From assembly GCF_001673635.1 (NCBI RefSeq), contig NZ_LZMH01000037.1:62001-126000 (forward strand): a DNA stretch of 64,000 nucleotides, read 5' to 3'. This document shows, in pieces, positions 44,809-53,377 of this stretch. The translations under genes were made by a program, and so were the position numbers. The stretch is from Mycobacterium asiaticum. GTDB lineage: Bacteria > Actinomycetota > Actinomycetes > Mycobacteriales > Mycobacteriaceae. The notes below the pieces were generated by a model. The model was not told the DNA's origin, did not search any database, and saw nothing but the letters and a program-made list of their open reading frames with translations. Numbering within the stretch: position 1 is the stretch's first letter; each line of letters begins with the position of its first letter.

Positions 44809-46326
44809 TCAAGCCGCGAGCGGAAGTTCCGCCAAGGCGAAGATCCGCACGGCATCTGACTTCCCTTTCAACTCATGAAATCCGCGGTCGATAAGCCCGG
44901 GGGGACGAGTGGTTAGGGCGTCGGCGGACTGCTGGGTGAGCAGTACCGCGTCGCGCGTTGTCTTGGTGAGTTGTTCGACGCGGGCGGCGACGTTGACAGC
45001 GTCCCCGATCAGGGTGAACTCGAGCTTCCCGCCGCCGCCGATGGTGCCGGCGATCACCACGCCCGTGTTGATCCCGATACCGATCCGAAGCTCCCCGCCG
45101 AACCTCTCAGCGACGAGGCGGTGAATCGCTACGGCGGCAGACAGTGCCGCATCGGCATGATCGGCAAGGTCATTCGGTGCGCCAAAAACTGCCAGAGCGC
45201 CGTCGCCGAGGAACTTGTTGACATGCCCACCGGCGTCGACGACGGCGGGCACGACGATCTCGAACAGAGCGTTGAGCCGGGCGACGGTGTCCTCGGCGGT
45301 ATTGACTTCCGCGTACGGGGCGAAGTCGCGGATGTCGATGAATACCACCGTTACTTCGCGCCGCTCACCAGCGAACACGTCATCACCCTGCTCGAGCAGT
45401 CGCGTTGCGAGGGCGGGATCGACGTAGGTGCCGAACGCGGCTTGAAGTCGTTGCCGCTCAGCCAATCCCGCCTGCATGCGGTTGAACGAGGCGGCCAGCA
45501 CACCCAGATCATCGTCTTGGACTACTGGAAGACGTTGGCTGTAATCGCCCATTGTCACACGTGCAGTTCCGGCGGCAAGGTCCCGAATGGGTTGCAAGGA
45601 AGGCGAAAACGAGGACAACAGGGTGATCGGCACACCCATCCCAAAGGCCAACACGCATGCGATCGCGACGACGAGTATGGGAACCTCGCCGCTCTGATGG
45701 AGAACCGCCGCCAGCATCGCACCCGCAAGGGCGAACACGAAAGCGACGCAGACCATGAAGGCGTCGGTCCACGCCGCAAATGTCGGATGCGGACGAGGCA
45801 GCGAATCACCAATTTCCGTACCGGCCGTCAGTGCAATTCGCGCCGGCCGTAGCGATACTTCCACGAAGCTATGGAATGCCGCGAGCTGGGTGCCGGCTCC
45901 GAGGACAGCACCCCAAATCCCGTACTGGACAAGCCGCGACGTGCTCGCACCCGCAATTGCGCCGATACTTACCGAGATCACGACCGCCCAGACGGTAGTG
46001 ACAATCACGCTTCGGAAAAACGCCTCCCGAACGTAGACGTAGCTGTCCTGTAGCGCCATCGCCCGATCCACTTGCCGGCCGGCGGCCCACTGCTCCACGG
46101 ACCGGATGCGGCTTAGGCCTGGCAGGAAGTTGCCATAAATCAGCAGCGGCGCGGCGGCAACGGTCACGGCGGCGGCCGCGGCGTAGTGAGCAGAGTGCTC
46201 GTAAGCGGTGATCATCATCGCCGACACCAGCCAGGTCGGGAGCACCACCACAAGGCTGATCGCGGAGATTGCCCAGCCGTACCTCGCTTTGTACCGGTCC
46301 CACGCCCACTGCCAGATGCGATCCAT
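44809..46326 (-). CDS. Membrane-bound class III adenylate cyclase with HAMP domain
   Basis: This 505-residue protein has about six membrane helices in residues 1-260 (for example GWAISAISLVVVLPTWLVSA, AAAAAVTVAAAPLLIYG, ILVVAIACVLAFGMGVPITLL), a HAMP domain (PIRDLAAGTARVTMGDYSQRLP), and a C-terminal cyclase domain. Catalytic features are present: metal Asp in VVFIDIRDFAPYAE and in HVNKFLGDGALAVFG, substrate Lys and Asp in KLEFTLIGDAVNVAARVE, which also holds the Asn and Arg transition-state residues. It resembles the Rv1318c-Rv1320c/Rv3645 group. cAMP made here could act through the CRP-type site before sucC and the cAMP-gated acetyltransferase at 54.2 kb (inference). Not in the H37Rv order at this place. 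Confidence 0.92.
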   Translation of the reverse strand: MDRIWQWAWDRYKARYGWAISAISLVVVLPTWLVSAMMITAYEHSAHYAAAAAVTVAAAPLLIYGNFLPGLSRIRSVEQWAAGRQVDRAMALQDSYVYVREAFFRSVIVTTVWAVVISVSIGAIAGASTSRLVQYGIWGAVLGAGTQLAAFHSFVEVSLRPARIALTAGTEIGDSLPRPHPTFAAWTDAFMVCVAFVFALAGAMLAAVLHQSGEVPILVVAIACVLAFGMGVPITLLSSFSPSLQPIRDLAAGTARVTMGDYSQRLPVVQDDDLGVLAASFNRMQAGLAERQRLQAAFGTYVDPALATRLLEQGDDVFAGERREVTVVFIDIRDFAPYAEVNTAEDTVARLNALFEIVVPAVVDAGGHVNKFLGDGALAVFGAPNDLADHADAALSAAVAIHRLVAERFGGELRIGIGINTGVVIAGTIGGGGKLEFTLIGDAVNVAARVEQLTKTTRDAVLLTQQSADALTTRPPGLIDRGFHELKGKSDAVRIFALAELPLAA

Positions 46327-46405
46327 GACGGGAGACTAAACGACAAACCAACCCTGTCATTTGTGTTTCAACGCGCTAGGCGCTGAGCGCCGTTTGCCAA
46401 ATGGC

Positions 46406-47530
46406 TTAAGTTGCAGCGCCGCAACGTGTTTGGCGCGTCACGACGGCTGGTCCGGCCAGCGGTACCGCCAGCACCCCCGGCGCGGCGTCGATGACCGCGG
46501 GTATCGCATTTACCGCCGCCATCGCCGTTGCGGCCACACCGGGATTGGTGGCGTCGCCTTCCGCCGTATCGAGCCGTAGGTCAAGTGTCATGCTGGGTGA
46601 GCCCTTGATTCGGAACACCATCCCGCCCTGGCCGGGCTTTGCTGGGCGCGGCCAGGTTTCGGGCCACGGCGTCGACGTCACCGTCGCGAAGTACTGAACC
46701 GACACGACCGGTCGCCCTTCGCATATCGCCGCGAGCTGCCAGCGGTGCGCGCAAATCGTGTTCTGCGGAATCACACCGAGTGCCGTGTCTAGGTTTTCCG
46801 GGGCCAGGATCGTCTCCCAATCCAGCGCCACTCGTTCGACGTCAACGGACAGCGTGTCGGCGATGTAGCGCACCACGGGTCCCCAGTCGTTGTTGACCTT
46901 GCCCGACGCAATGCGAATCGGAACGTGGCCGTCGGGCTTGCCGAAACCCATCGACTCGTGCAGGACTTCCCAGATCGGATAGGCCAAGTCGAGGTCGAGT
47001 GCGTACTCGTCCATGCGGTAGGAGTCGACCACGCCGGCTCCCGAGAGCAACGCGGTAGGAAGATTCAGGCTCACAAACCCGGGTTCGCATCCGGTGGCGT
47101 AGAAGGTGGCGTTGCCCTTGCGGGCGGCCCGTTCGATCGGATCGCGCCATTTCGCCGGTGCCGCTGCTGGATACACCATCGGGATCGCGGAAATGGTGAC
47201 GACATTGATGCCGGCCTCCAGATAGCCGACAATGTCGGCGATCACCTCGTCCTCACGTCGCACGGCGGTCGCGCAATAGGCGACGCAGTCCGGCGCGGCC
47301 TCCAGGACGGCGGCCAGGTCACCCGTGGCGGCGATCCCCACCTCCGACCGGCCGCATAGCCGACCGGCGTCGGTGCCGATCTTCGCCGGAGTGGACACCT
47401 TGACCGCGATCAACTCCAGCGCGGGGTCGTCGATGATCGCGCGCAGTGCCGCACTGCCGGTCATGCCGGTGCCGACATGAACCACACGACGCTTTGCAGG
47501 TGAAGGAAATGAGGTCACAGGCCGGATCAT
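46406..47530 (-). CDS. Dihydrodipicolinate reductase-like NAD(P)-binding protein
   Basis: This 374-residue protein begins with a Rossmann motif (RRVVHVGTGMTGSAALRAIIDD) and continues with KIGTDAGRLCGRSEVGIAAT, a nicotinamide-side segment APDCVAYCATAVRREDEVIAD and INVVTISAIPMVYP. The C-terminal half (FYATGCEPGFVSLNLP, YRMDEYALDLDLAYPIW) fits the mycobacterial family annotated as dihydrodipicolinate reductase-like, often 2,4-diaminopentanoate dehydrogenase-related. These are not the biosynthetic DapB, which is about 245 residues, so the substrate is open. ATG 47530 is chosen; the frame is open further upstream. A 134-base gap separates it from the diiron gene on the same strand. Confidence 0.78.
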   Translation of the reverse strand: MIRPVTSFPSPAKRRVVHVGTGMTGSAALRAIIDDPALELIAVKVSTPAKIGTDAGRLCGRSEVGIAATGDLAAVLEAAPDCVAYCATAVRREDEVIADIVGYLEAGINVVTISAIPMVYPAAAPAKWRDPIERAARKGNATFYATGCEPGFVSLNLPTALLSGAGVVDSYRMDEYALDLDLAYPIWEVLHESMGFGKPDGHVPIRIASGKVNNDWGPVVRYIADTLSVDVERVALDWETILAPENLDTALGVIPQNTICAHRWQLAAICEGRPVVSVQYFATVTSTPWPETWPRPAKPGQGGMVFRIKGSPSMTLDLRLDTAEGDATNPGVAATAMAAVNAIPAVIDAAPGVLAVPLAGPAVVTRQTRCGAAT

Positions 47531-47664
47531 AGGCACATGGGTTGCCAATGCCGTGCAACTAGTCTTCGACATGATCGGAGCAGTCGACTCGCGGGTCCGA
47601 CACCGCCACAGGTAGGTCGTAGCTTGCGTGGGCGCTGAGCGTACGGGCGGACTGAACGCCGTCC

Positions 47665-48489
47665 TCAGGGATGGGTGACCAGGTAGGTCTCGTTGTCCAG
47701 GCCCGCCGTCAAGGACGCGACGTCGAACGGGCGCTGCAGGCGTGCCTGTAGCTCTTCGCGGTCGACGAGCAGGCTGATCTCGACGGTCTGCCGGGCGAAC
47801 AGCCGTGCGATGTAAGGGTATAGCCGCCGCATCACGGCGCGCTCCGCGGCGGTGCATCGGGATGCGCAGTACCCGACGTGCCCGATCTCGTCGGTGAGGA
47901 TCTCCTTGTAGAGCAACTCGATTCGTTCGGCGACCTCGGGTTCGTCGGCGAAGAGTTCAACGCCGACGCGGCGCAGTTCGTCGAACATTACGCAGCCGGC
48001 CATTTCGGCGGCACCGACGAACATGAAGCTGAGCCGCTCGGGGATGAAGACGCCGGTCTTGACGAACTGGCGCAGCACGAACGGTGGCGGCACCACCTGG
48101 AACGTCAGGTCGAAGACATCGAGCGCGTACGCCAACAGCCGGGTGTGATAGTGCTCCTCGAGTTCGAGGTAAACCCGTTCCGGCGGCAGGCTTCCGTCGC
48201 TGTTGAGGCCGTAGGTCTCGCCGAGGCCGACCCCGAAGCGTTCCGCCTGATTGAGCTTGGCGGTAGCCAGCAGGAACAGCATCTTGCGGTCCAGGCCCGC
48301 TTCGGGCCGCCGGCGCCGCAGGTTGCGCAGGAAGACCTCGCGGTCGGCGGGATGTTGCGAGCGCACCGGGTTCGTTTGCAGTCTGGTGAAGAAGTCCTCG
48401 CGATTGGCCAGCCGCCGATTGAGCAGGTCGGCCTCCCCGTCGCGGCGCTTCAGAAAGTCTCGATAGCCTTCGATTCCGTTGCTGCTCAT
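47665..48489 (-). CDS. Ferritin-like diiron protein of unknown function
   Basis: This 274-residue all-helical protein carries the residues expected of a carboxylate-bridged diiron site: ELEEHYHTR (ExxxH), a glutamate in VGAAEMAGCVMFDE, and KEILTDEIGHVGY (ExxxDExxH). This is the pattern of ferritin-like oxygenases such as AurF-type N-oxygenases and related demethoxyubiquinone or MiaE-like hydroxylases. No closer identity is recognised. Its ATG overlaps the stop of the TetR gene by four bases, so the regulator and the enzyme are translated together and the enzyme is probably under TetR control. It likely oxidises a small molecule, possibly the TetR ligand (inference). Confidence 0.75.
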   Translation of the reverse strand: MSSNGIEGYRDFLKRRDGEADLLNRRLANREDFFTRLQTNPVRSQHPADREVFLRNLRRRRPEAGLDRKMLFLLATAKLNQAERFGVGLGETYGLNSDGSLPPERVYLELEEHYHTRLLAYALDVFDLTFQVVPPPFVLRQFVKTGVFIPERLSFMFVGAAEMAGCVMFDELRRVGVELFADEPEVAERIELLYKEILTDEIGHVGYCASRCTAAERAVMRRLYPYIARLFARQTVEISLLVDREELQARLQRPFDVASLTAGLDNETYLVTHP

Positions 48490-49112
48490 CGTGATTCCAT
48501 TCCCTTCACAATTGTTGTCACGTACCGGGCCAGGATGGCGTCGGCCGCAGGATCATGCGCACCGGTGGCGAGCAGGGCGAAGAGCCCGGTCAGGAAGAAC
48601 ACCGTGAGTTCACCGGCATCCCGCTCTGCTGGGACGCGACCCGTGTTCTGGGCGTTGGTGATTGCGGCGGCGACGAAGTCCGCCAGCGGATGCTCGGTGA
48701 GCTCGTCCTCGACCGGGCGGGTCGCCGAAAAGTGCAGACCCAGCATGTCCCGGAACACCACCGGGCCCAACTGGCGCTCGGTGGCGGCGACCCGAAGCAC
48801 GAGCATAGTAAGCAGGGACACCAAATCGTCACTGCTGTTTCGGCTTTCGGCCAACTCCTCGACAATGCGGGCTTCTTCGCTGCGCTCCAATTCGACCAGG
48901 ACGTGTTCCTTGGTGGGGAAGTGGAAGTAGAACGTCCCCCGCACCACCCCGGCTGCTGCGGCGATGGCGCTCACGTCCGCGCCGGCCACTCCGGACCGGC
49001 CGATCTCGGTGAGCGCGGCCTCGAACAGGCGGGCCCGGGTTTCCTGCCGGCGAAGCTCCCGGGCGCCGCCACCGCTACCGCGGGGTTGTGTGGCGGCGCC
49101 TGTCGGTCCCAT
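48486..49112 (-). CDS. TetR-family transcriptional regulator
   Basis: This 208-residue regulator has a helix-turn-helix at about residues 25-70: RARLFEAALTEIGRSGVAGADVSAIAAAAG with VRGTFYFHFPTKEHVLVELE, the canonical TetR recognition helix ending in TFYFHFPTKE. The C-terminal ligand domain is helical (VSLLTMLVLRVAATERQLG). A 33-bp perfect palindrome starts 19 bases upstream of its start, the expected operator for autoregulation. The gene overlaps the diiron gene downstream; the alpha/beta hydrolase gene lies upstream in the same direction, and the operator sits between them. Confidence 0.92.
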   Translation of the reverse strand: MGPTGAATQPRGSGGGARELRRQETRARLFEAALTEIGRSGVAGADVSAIAAAAGVVRGTFYFHFPTKEHVLVELERSEEARIVEELAESRNSSDDLVSLLTMLVLRVAATERQLGPVVFRDMLGLHFSATRPVEDELTEHPLADFVAAAITNAQNTGRVPAERDAGELTVFFLTGLFALLATGAHDPAADAILARYVTTIVKGMESR

Positions 49113-49130
49113 CAGTGCAGGCTATTACCT

Positions 49131-49163
49131 TCATTGACGGTCGTCAATGACGACCGTCAATGA
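49131..49163. promoter_or_regulatory. 33-bp perfect palindromic operator upstream of tetR
   Basis: The arms TCATTGACGGTCGTCA (49131-49146) and TGACGACCGTCAATGA (49148-49163) are exact reverse complements around one A. Each arm also holds a nested site, TGACG-N2-CGTCA, so the palindrome offers two overlapping half-dimer sites, as in TetR operators bound by two dimers. It lies between the hydrolase stop and the tetR start on the minus strand, so it must overlap the tetR promoter. Confidence 0.85.
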
Positions 49164-49166
49164 AAG

Positions 49167-49922
49167 TCAGTCGAGGTACGCGTCGGCCCAGGCCCCGATG
49201 ATCCGTCCGGCCCGCCGCGCCTGACCACGCGCGGTCAGCAGGTGATCGGAACCCTCGAGGGAGACGAAGCTGCGCGGGTGCCGGGCCAGGTTGAAAATCT
49301 CGCTCGCGTTGTCGATGCCGACGGTGTTGTCGGTCGGCGAGTGCAGGATGAGCAGCGGCAGCTGCAGGTCCTTGATCTTGTCGTGCAGGTGCGCGGTGCG
49401 GACGTCCTCGACAAACGCGCGTTTGAGCGTCAGCGTCCGGCCGCCGACCATCCACTCCGCAGCACCCTCAGACAAAGCTCGATCAACCACTGCGTCGTAA
49501 TGCTTTTCGACGTGGCTGGGGTCCACCGGTGCCGCCACGGTCACCACCGCGTGCACGCCCGGCGACCGTCGTGCCGCCGCGAGAACGGCGGCCCCGCCCC
49601 ACGAGTGCCCAACCAGGAGATCGGCCGCAGTCCCGCGATCGGCCATGAACTCGCACGCCTTGATGATGTCGTCGACCTTGCCGGTGAACGAACCGTCACC
49701 CCAGTCGCCCTCGGAGGCACCAAGACCCAGCGCGTCGAAGCGCAGCATGCCGATGCCGTCCGCCGCCAGTTGTTTACAGATCCGCGCCGCGGCCGGCGAG
49801 TCCTTGCCCAAGGTGAAGCCGTGGGCAAATACGCCCCAGCCGCGCACCGCTCCCTCCGGCACTTCGATCACGCCCGCCAGGGTGGGACCGGTGCAGCTTT
49901 GGAACGTGACGCGTTCGCCCAT
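49167..49922 (-). CDS. Alpha/beta hydrolase (dienelactone hydrolase-like)
   Basis: This 251-residue cytoplasmic hydrolase shows WGVFAHGFTLGKDSPAA (oxyanion HGF), MLRFDALGLGASEGDWGDGSFT, nucleophile motif LLVGHSWGGAAVLAAARR, acid in LILHSPTDNTVGIDN and histidine in LEGSDHLLT. The triad is therefore complete. It belongs to the group of bacterial esterases often annotated as OsmC-associated or 2-hydroxymuconic-type hydrolases; the substrate is unknown. It lies 54 bases upstream of the tetR gene on the same strand and diverges from the carboxylesterase gene. Confidence 0.87.
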   Translation of the reverse strand: MGERVTFQSCTGPTLAGVIEVPEGAVRGWGVFAHGFTLGKDSPAAARICKQLAADGIGMLRFDALGLGASEGDWGDGSFTGKVDDIIKACEFMADRGTAADLLVGHSWGGAAVLAAARRSPGVHAVVTVAAPVDPSHVEKHYDAVVDRALSEGAAEWMVGGRTLTLKRAFVEDVRTAHLHDKIKDLQLPLLILHSPTDNTVGIDNASEIFNLARHPRSFVSLEGSDHLLTARGQARRAGRIIGAWADAYLD

Positions 49923-49988
49923 GCTTGCGATCTAACACCTCCGCGCTGAAGAGCGTGGGTGGCCGCACCCGGGGAGTACCGTGACGCG

Positions 49989-51311
49989 GTGGCACGGCGA
50001 CGCTTGGCGACCAACTCCGGTCCGCTGCTGGTCGATGACGACGGGATGCTGATCCGGGCACGCGGCATTCCGTATGCGACAGCCAGCCGCTTCGGCGCTC
50101 CGGTTCCCGCTCCGCCGCACACCGATGACCTCGACGCGACCCGCCGCGGGCCGGTGTGCCCGCAGTTGCCGTCGAGACTGGAGTTCGTCACGGGCCCGGT
50201 GGTGGCCGGTCTACCGCAGCGCGAGCAATGCCAAGTGCTCAGTGTCACAGCACCTTCCGACGCCCAGGGCCGGCCGGTCATGGTCTGGTTCCATGGCGGC
50301 GCCTATGTCTCGGGCAGCGGTGAAGCGCCCAAGTACGACCCCGATGCGCTGGTCGCCGAAGGCCGCGTCGTGGTGGTCACCGTCACCTACCGCCTGGGCA
50401 TCTTCGGCTACCTCAACCCCGATGCCGACGGCGATGCGAACTTGGGGCTGCGCGATCAGATCATGGCGCTGCACTGGGTTCAGCACAACATCGCCGCGTT
50501 CGGCGGTGACCGTTCGCGGGTCACCATATTCGGACAGTCCGCGGGCGGCGACAGTGTCCTGTCGCTGATCCTGAGCGACGGCACCGCGGGTCTGTTCCAC
50601 CGTGCCATCCTGCAGAGCGCACCGCTGGGCTTGCGGCGTGGCCGCGAGGCTATGACGGCCGCGATGCGGGACTCGGCGAACGAGGCGTTGGGCGGTGTAC
50701 GCCCTGCCGAAGCCAGCGTCGGCCAACTGCTGGGCGCTCAAACGGCAGCTGTCGCAACCGCACAGCGATTCGGTGCGTGCGGTGGGTTGCCGTTCGCGCC
50801 CATCGCGGGCGTGGCGCCGATGCCGGCCCTCGATGAGGAGCCTCGCCGACTGCTGGACGTGGCGTCGAAGGTCGAGATACTTGCCGGCTTCACCCGCCAC
50901 GACGCCGCCCCGTTCGTCGCCATGGACCCGCGCGGCCGACGGTTCCGCTGGCTCGGGAGGGCGGGGACCGGGCTGGTCGTGCGAGCAGTCACGAACCGGA
51001 TTTTCGGTCGCCCCGCGCGGGAGCTGGCGAAGCTGTGGATCTCCGCCGGCGGCCAAGCCGCCACCTTCCGGGTGGACTGGTCGCCGGCGGGGGCGCCGCT
51101 GGGCGCGTGCCACTGCATTGAGCTGCCGCTACTCTTCGGCTCACCGGCGTCCTGGGCCGACGCGCCGATGCTGGGCCCCGGCAGCGATCCGATCGACGCC
51201 GACCTGGCCCGCACGACGCGCGGCCGTTGGGGGGCTTTCGCTCATCACGGCATCCCGGCCCTGGGCGGCACAGCGCTGCGGATCGACGCCCGACGGCCCC
51301 AGGAAACGTAG
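49989..51311 (+). CDS. Type B carboxylesterase
   Basis: This 440-residue protein of the cholinesterase/carboxylesterase family shows GIPYATASRFGAPVP, WFHGGAYVSGSGEAPKYD (oxyanion HGGA), TVTYRLGIFGYLN, NLGLRDQIMALHWVQHNIAAFGGD in two parts, and the nucleophile elbow TIFGQSAGGDSVLSLIL. The histidine is probably in GACHCIELPLLFG. It is somewhat shorter than typical family members (about 500). GTG 49989 is chosen because GGGGAG precedes it by about nine bases; GTG 49959 is an in-frame alternative. It diverges from the alpha/beta hydrolase gene. Confidence 0.87.
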   Translation: MARRRLATNSGPLLVDDDGMLIRARGIPYATASRFGAPVPAPPHTDDLDATRRGPVCPQLPSRLEFVTGPVVAGLPQREQCQVLSVTAPSDAQGRPVMVWFHGGAYVSGSGEAPKYDPDALVAEGRVVVVTVTYRLGIFGYLNPDADGDANLGLRDQIMALHWVQHNIAAFGGDRSRVTIFGQSAGGDSVLSLILSDGTAGLFHRAILQSAPLGLRRGREAMTAAMRDSANEALGGVRPAEASVGQLLGAQTAAVATAQRFGACGGLPFAPIAGVAPMPALDEEPRRLLDVASKVEILAGFTRHDAAPFVAMDPRGRRFRWLGRAGTGLVVRAVTNRIFGRPARELAKLWISAGGQAATFRVDWSPAGAPLGACHCIELPLLFGSPASWADAPMLGPGSDPIDADLARTTRGRWGAFAHHGIPALGGTALRIDARRPQET

Positions 51312-51412
51312 TTTCAGTAACTCAATTTCGGCCGAGTTTGGCCTGCTCAACGGTGCCTGCCGGGCCTCCGGGCCACCCGGTGCCCTTACTTGTCGGCTTC
51401 GCATGATGGATA

Positions 51413-52426
51413 ATGGCTGGGTCGGCTCAGCACGATGCCGTGGCCATCGTCACCTGCCCGAAAGCCGACTCAATGTTTACGGTTCTCCTTGATACCAAAG
51501 ACCTCGGCGAAGCCGAGGCCGTTCTGAGCGCGAACATCTCCAACATGCGCATCAGCAAAGCCTCCGGCGACAACTCGGCGCTGATGCGGATGGAGCGGGC
51601 GTTCGTCGGATCGATCAGTTACGACGCCGCCGAGTGCGGCCTCGATTTCAGATACGAGATGGACCCGCCGGACAAAATCCTGGTGTGCCGAGTTGTCTGC
51701 GGCGAGTTGCAAGAGCGACCGCGGGGGCGGGCCGCCGCTACGTTCCAGCCCGGCGAGGCCGGGGCCATCGGCGCGATCCAGGGCGTGCCCAGCGAGGGAT
51801 TCGTGCGGCAGGGACATTACGACCAGCTGATCGTCAAACCCAGTCTGCTCAGCAGCATTGCGGCCGAACGACACGGTAGCGACAAGCCGGTGCGACTGAC
51901 CGGCTCGGTGCCTGTCTCCCGGCAGGCGAGCCGGCAACTGTTCGAGACGATCGGATACGTCGGCCGCGTCGCCGCCAACCGGTACGCACAACAGAGCCGG
52001 TTGATCACGTCGGGACTGGAGCGGTACGTGGCAAGCACATTGCTCGCCACCTTGCCGAATACCGCGCGGCTGGAGCCGACGCGCCTGGACCGCCGCGACA
52101 GCAGCCCGCTGCTGCTCCGCCGGGCCCTCGCCTACATCGACGACAATGCGCACACCGACCTCACCCTGACCGATATCGCGTCGGCCGTCTACGTAACTCC
52201 GCGGGCGTTGCAGTACATGTTCCGCAAGCACCGGGACTGCACACCCATGGAGTACGTCCGCCAGGTGCGGTTGCAGCATGCCCATCTCGACCTGGCGGTC
52301 AGCGATCGCGCCGCGACCAGCGTGGCCGAGATCGCGCGACGTTGGGGCTTCGGGCATTTGGGTCGTTTCTCGGTCTTCTACCGCGAGACATTCGGCCAGA
52401 GCCCGCACGTCACGCTGCGTGACTAG
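51413..52426 (+). CDS. AraC-family transcriptional regulator
   Basis: This 337-residue protein has an N-terminal AraC-binding-like (cupin-type) sensor and a C-terminal double helix-turn-helix: TDLTLTDIASAVYVTPRALQYMFRKH (first HTH) and MEYVRQVRLQHAHLDLAVSD with SVAEIARRWGFGHLGRFSVFYRETFG in pieces (second HTH, GFxxxxxFxxxYRxxFG signature). Family members usually begin near FTVLLDTKDLGEAEAVLS, so ATG 51473 could be the true start; ATG 51413 is listed. No ligand is evident. The stop overlaps by four bases that of the convergent membrane-anchored protein. Confidence 0.88.
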   Translation: MAGSAQHDAVAIVTCPKADSMFTVLLDTKDLGEAEAVLSANISNMRISKASGDNSALMRMERAFVGSISYDAAECGLDFRYEMDPPDKILVCRVVCGELQERPRGRAAATFQPGEAGAIGAIQGVPSEGFVRQGHYDQLIVKPSLLSSIAAERHGSDKPVRLTGSVPVSRQASRQLFETIGYVGRVAANRYAQQSRLITSGLERYVASTLLATLPNTARLEPTRLDRRDSSPLLLRRALAYIDDNAHTDLTLTDIASAVYVTPRALQYMFRKHRDCTPMEYVRQVRLQHAHLDLAVSDRAATSVAEIARRWGFGHLGRFSVFYRETFGQSPHVTLRD

Positions 52427-52953
52427 CTGGGGCTTGAGATCCCCGAGAACAACTCCGGCGCAACCGGTTTGGTGGCATAGGTGCGTGTACCGGAGGACAC
52501 AGTGAGCACGATGCGTGGCGACTCGCCTTCGACAGCAGCGGCGAACCGGTAGGCGTGTTGCAGCTCAGTGAGGAATAGGGCGCAACCACCGGGCGGTATG
52601 TCATGCGGAACATCTGCCCCCGCGATCGGCTTTTCCAGCGGCACCAGCGATGTGCCGTCCGGGTCAGATCGGACCGCCCACCCGGCGACGTGAAACGGTT
52701 CGCGTCCGGCGTTGACGACCTTGACTCCGATGATCAGCGGAATGTCCTCGAACTGCTCGGCAATGTCGGCCAGTGACTCGCGCACATCGCGGCTGGCGTC
52801 GTTGGTTACCAGCCCGTCCCGTGTCAACCGGCCGACAACGGGAGTCAGCTTGGGCCGCGGACGCTGCATTCGCTGCGTGACCAGCTGCCACCCCAGCGAC
52901 GCCACCGCCAGAACGGTGCCGACCAGGCCAAGAACAAAGCCGGCGACACTCAT
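52423..52953 (-). CDS. Membrane-anchored protein of unknown function
   Basis: This 176-residue protein starts with one membrane segment (AGFVLGLVGTVLAVASLGWQLV), then a soluble domain predicted to be beta-rich (IPLIIGVKVVNAGREPFHVAGWAV, PPGGCALFLTELQHAYRF, RIVLTVSSGTRTYATKPV), reminiscent of an immunoglobulin-like fold. I recognise no family. ATG 52953 follows an in-frame GTG by one codon. It converges on the araC gene and belongs to the accessory block after tRNA-Ala. Confidence 0.68.
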   Translation of the reverse strand: MSVAGFVLGLVGTVLAVASLGWQLVTQRMQRPRPKLTPVVGRLTRDGLVTNDASRDVRESLADIAEQFEDIPLIIGVKVVNAGREPFHVAGWAVRSDPDGTSLVPLEKPIAGADVPHDIPPGGCALFLTELQHAYRFAAAVEGESPRIVLTVSSGTRTYATKPVAPELFSGISSPS

Positions 52954-53110
52954 CACGCACCCCAGTTATCAACCATGCCTCAACGTTACTGGTTGCGCGG
53001 GTGGCGCTTTGGGACCCATCCTGATGAGTTGCCTAAATTCAGCTGAACGTTGACTAAGAGGGCGCGCCGAACCGCGGGACCAGTCAGTGACCGCACCTAG
53101 GGTCGCGGGC

Positions 53111-53365
53111 ATGAGCACGAAGTACTACCTGCAGAAGGTTCCCGCCGAATCCGTCCAACCCGGCTATTCGCTGGCCATCCGCACCGACGGCAAGTTCCGT
53201 CTTTTCCAGGTGGAATGTACGCAGACCTCCCAACGCGCGGGCCAGCCCGCGATGATCCGGCTGACGTCGGTCGCCGAGAACGCTGATCGACCTTGGGTGT
53301 TGGAGTACGAAGCAGGCACACCCGTGGTTCGCCTTTTCGGGATCTGCGAGGCGGCGGCGTCCTGA
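53111..53365 (+). CDS. Small conserved-looking hypothetical protein
   Basis: This 84-residue protein (MSTKYYLQKVPAESVQPGY) appears to be a compact beta-rich domain with no signal or membrane helix. A -10-like TAGGGT (53098-53103) ends seven bases before the ATG, supporting a leaderless message and this start over the upstream GTG 53087. It is convergent with the methyltransferase gene, with a 12-base gap. No function is recognised. Confidence 0.65.
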   Translation: MSTKYYLQKVPAESVQPGYSLAIRTDGKFRLFQVECTQTSQRAGQPAMIRLTSVAENADRPWVLEYEAGTPVVRLFGICEAAAS

Positions 53366-53377
53366 GCGGTTCCCGGC

